A stretch of 5,766 bases of DNA from an uncultured Collinsella sp. (GTDB taxonomy: Bacteria; Actinomycetota; Coriobacteriia; Coriobacteriales; Coriobacteriaceae): positions 1 to 5,766 of the forward strand of contig CABUUB010000097.1 of assembly GCA_902494625.1 (NCBI GenBank), read 5' to 3'. Shown here one piece after another: positions 5,042 to 5,766 of this stretch. The translations under genes were made by a program, and so were the position numbers. Under the pieces are notes generated by a model. It did no database searches and was not told the DNA's origin. It worked only from the letters and a program-made list of their open reading frames with translations. Positions within the stretch are counted from its first letter, which is position 1; each line of letters starts with the position of its first letter.

Positions 5042-5553
5042 TGGCGGCTACGCAGCGGGGCGCTCATCCGTTCGCGCCACTCGTGCTTGATGATGCCGGT
5101 TCGCTCGAAGCTATGGCCGCGGCCGCGATGCGCCTACACAGCACACTGATGACGGTCGGGCGCTGCTATACAACCGACGCCACAGGCGACCGGGCCGCGC
5201 TTGAGCTTGGACGCGTCGAGTCCGTGCTTGCGGGTGCATTCTGTACGATATTCGGCCAATCGTCGGCCGACCGCTTCGCTGACATCTTTGACCAGGTCAC
5301 CTACGTTGCTGAGCACATGGTCAAGGACCACATCTTTGAGGACGGTAACAAACGCACCAGCCTTGTCTTTGCGTTGTCCGTTCTAAGATTCGCAAACACT
5401 CCGGTCGTGCTGTCCGACAGTCCCGAGCCCAAAGACAACCAGTACTACGTCTGGATCCAAGACCTCGTATCTGGAAACCGCTCTCGCGCCGATCTCGCGG
5501 AAGAGCTTAGGCGCAATTACGTTGTGTGTCTCGACTGCGCTTCGCCTGTATAG
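5038..5553 (+). CDS. doc: Fic/Doc-family toxin (Doc-type active site)
   Basis: The 171-residue product carries the Fic core motif HIFEDGNKRTS at 98-108. The NKR ending (K105 where AMP-transferring Fic enzymes have Gly) is the hallmark of Doc, which phosphorylates elongation factor EF-Tu and halts translation. The catalytic H98, F100, D102, N104 and R106 are all present, so activity is expected. It is longer than phage P1 Doc (126 aa), with about 35 extra N-terminal residues and a C-terminal extension. It starts at ATG 5038, overlapping the previous stop by four bases, with TTGGAGGA upstream; a second ATG follows at 5041. It closes the four-gene operon. No Phd homologue is present, and the preceding 61-aa gene takes the antitoxin position. 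No terminator is visible after it. Confidence 0.85.
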   Translation: MMAATQRGAHPFAPLVLDDAGSLEAMAAAAMRLHSTLMTVGRCYTTDATGDRAALELGRVESVLAGAFCTIFGQSSADRFADIFDQVTYVAEHMVKDHIFEDGNKRTSLVFALSVLRFANTPVVLSDSPEPKDNQYYVWIQDLVSGNRSRADLAEELRRNYVVCLDCASPV

Positions 5554-5582
5554 AATCAAACCATCCGCACGCTGGTAATTGA

Positions 5583-5766
5583 ATGGATTGGACACCGCAT
5601 GGAACTCCCCAGCATCCTGTACAGCAGGGGGAGGACAATTCGCTGCTGCTGCGCCGCGCCTTTGAGGGCGCCGTTGCCGAGGCCGCGCGCCGCGCCGCCG
5701 CCAACTACACGCTTGCGGTGCCGCAGTTCTACGGCGGCCGGATTCAGCTGCTGCTGCCGCTGTGCC
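5583..5766 (+). CDS. DUF3825-like protein, N-terminal part (3' partial)
   Basis: An open frame runs from ATG 5583 to the window edge (61 codons). An in-frame stop at 5580-5582 directly before it makes this the earliest start; no good ribosome site is seen. The product is Ala/Arg-rich and reaches ANYTLAVPQFYGGRIQLLLP at about 40-59, a stretch typical of the DUF3825 domain found in many Coriobacteriia and Firmicutes proteins. The base composition returns to that of the left flank. In the proteins I recall this block lies towards the C-terminus of a longer protein, so the present gene may have lost its 5' end at the junction with the toxin cluster. The function of DUF3825 is not established. Confidence 0.6.
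   Translation, partial: MDWTPHGTPQHPVQQGEDNSLLLRRAFEGAVAEAARRAAANYTLAVPQFYGGRIQLLLPLC

Noticed and set aside
1..5766. CRISPR array, tRNA or rRNA genes, insertion sequence
   Set aside because: No regularly spaced repeats, no cloverleaf or CCA-type ends, and no transposase or integrase motifs were seen on either strand.

Overview
The window looks like an accessory island in a high-GC Gram-positive genome, most likely an actinobacterium of the class Coriobacteriia (Collinsella/Olsenella-like). This rests on the very GC-rich flanks, a sortase-type C-terminus (LPKAGD plus a membrane segment) on the left gene, and a DUF3825-like gene start on the right. The assignment is inference from protein style; there is no rRNA or tRNA here.

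Layout. (1) 1-810: the 3' end of a cell-wall-anchored surface protein, closed by a strong terminator at 859-895. (2) 896-2005: an abortive-infection (Abi_2/AbiD/AbiF-type HEPN) gene, preceded by a short segment with two hairpins that reads as a small RNA unit with its own terminator at 1029-1058. The abi frame runs unbroken in register for 310 codons but carries two in-frame stops (TGA at 1259, TAA at 1415), so it is probably a recent pseudogene. (3) 2006-2449: no confident gene. It holds a possible ORF remnant (1999-2241) and a long imperfect inverted repeat (2215-2347) whose mismatches are all G.U wobbles on the + strand. (4) 2450-3309: a compact set of a small 88-aa protein, a DUF4160 protein and a MNT-type nucleotidyltransferase. 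(5) 3310-3505: intergenic, ending in a 20-bp perfect palindrome that surrounds an extended -10 promoter. (6) 3506-5553: a tightly packed four-gene operon of DUF3990 ART-like toxin, HTH antitoxin/regulator, 61-aa small protein and Doc-type Fic toxin. (7) 5583-5766: the start of a GC-rich DUF3825-like gene, cut by the window edge.

How it fits together. Between the two GC-rich flanks, about 4.6 kb of lower-GC DNA is filled almost entirely by toxin-antitoxin or phage-defence genes: Abi, DUF4160 pair, MNT, DUF3990/HTH and small protein/Doc. The two small proteins, one upstream of DUF4160 and one upstream of Doc, share the same N-terminus (W-x-YVQLDDG) and a similar C-terminal helix although their downstream partners are unrelated. 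This suggests a swappable antitoxin-like family. The most interesting candidates are the putative RNA element upstream of abi, the shared small-protein module, the strand-specific RNA helix at 2215-2347 and the palindromic promoter/operator of the DUF3990 operon.
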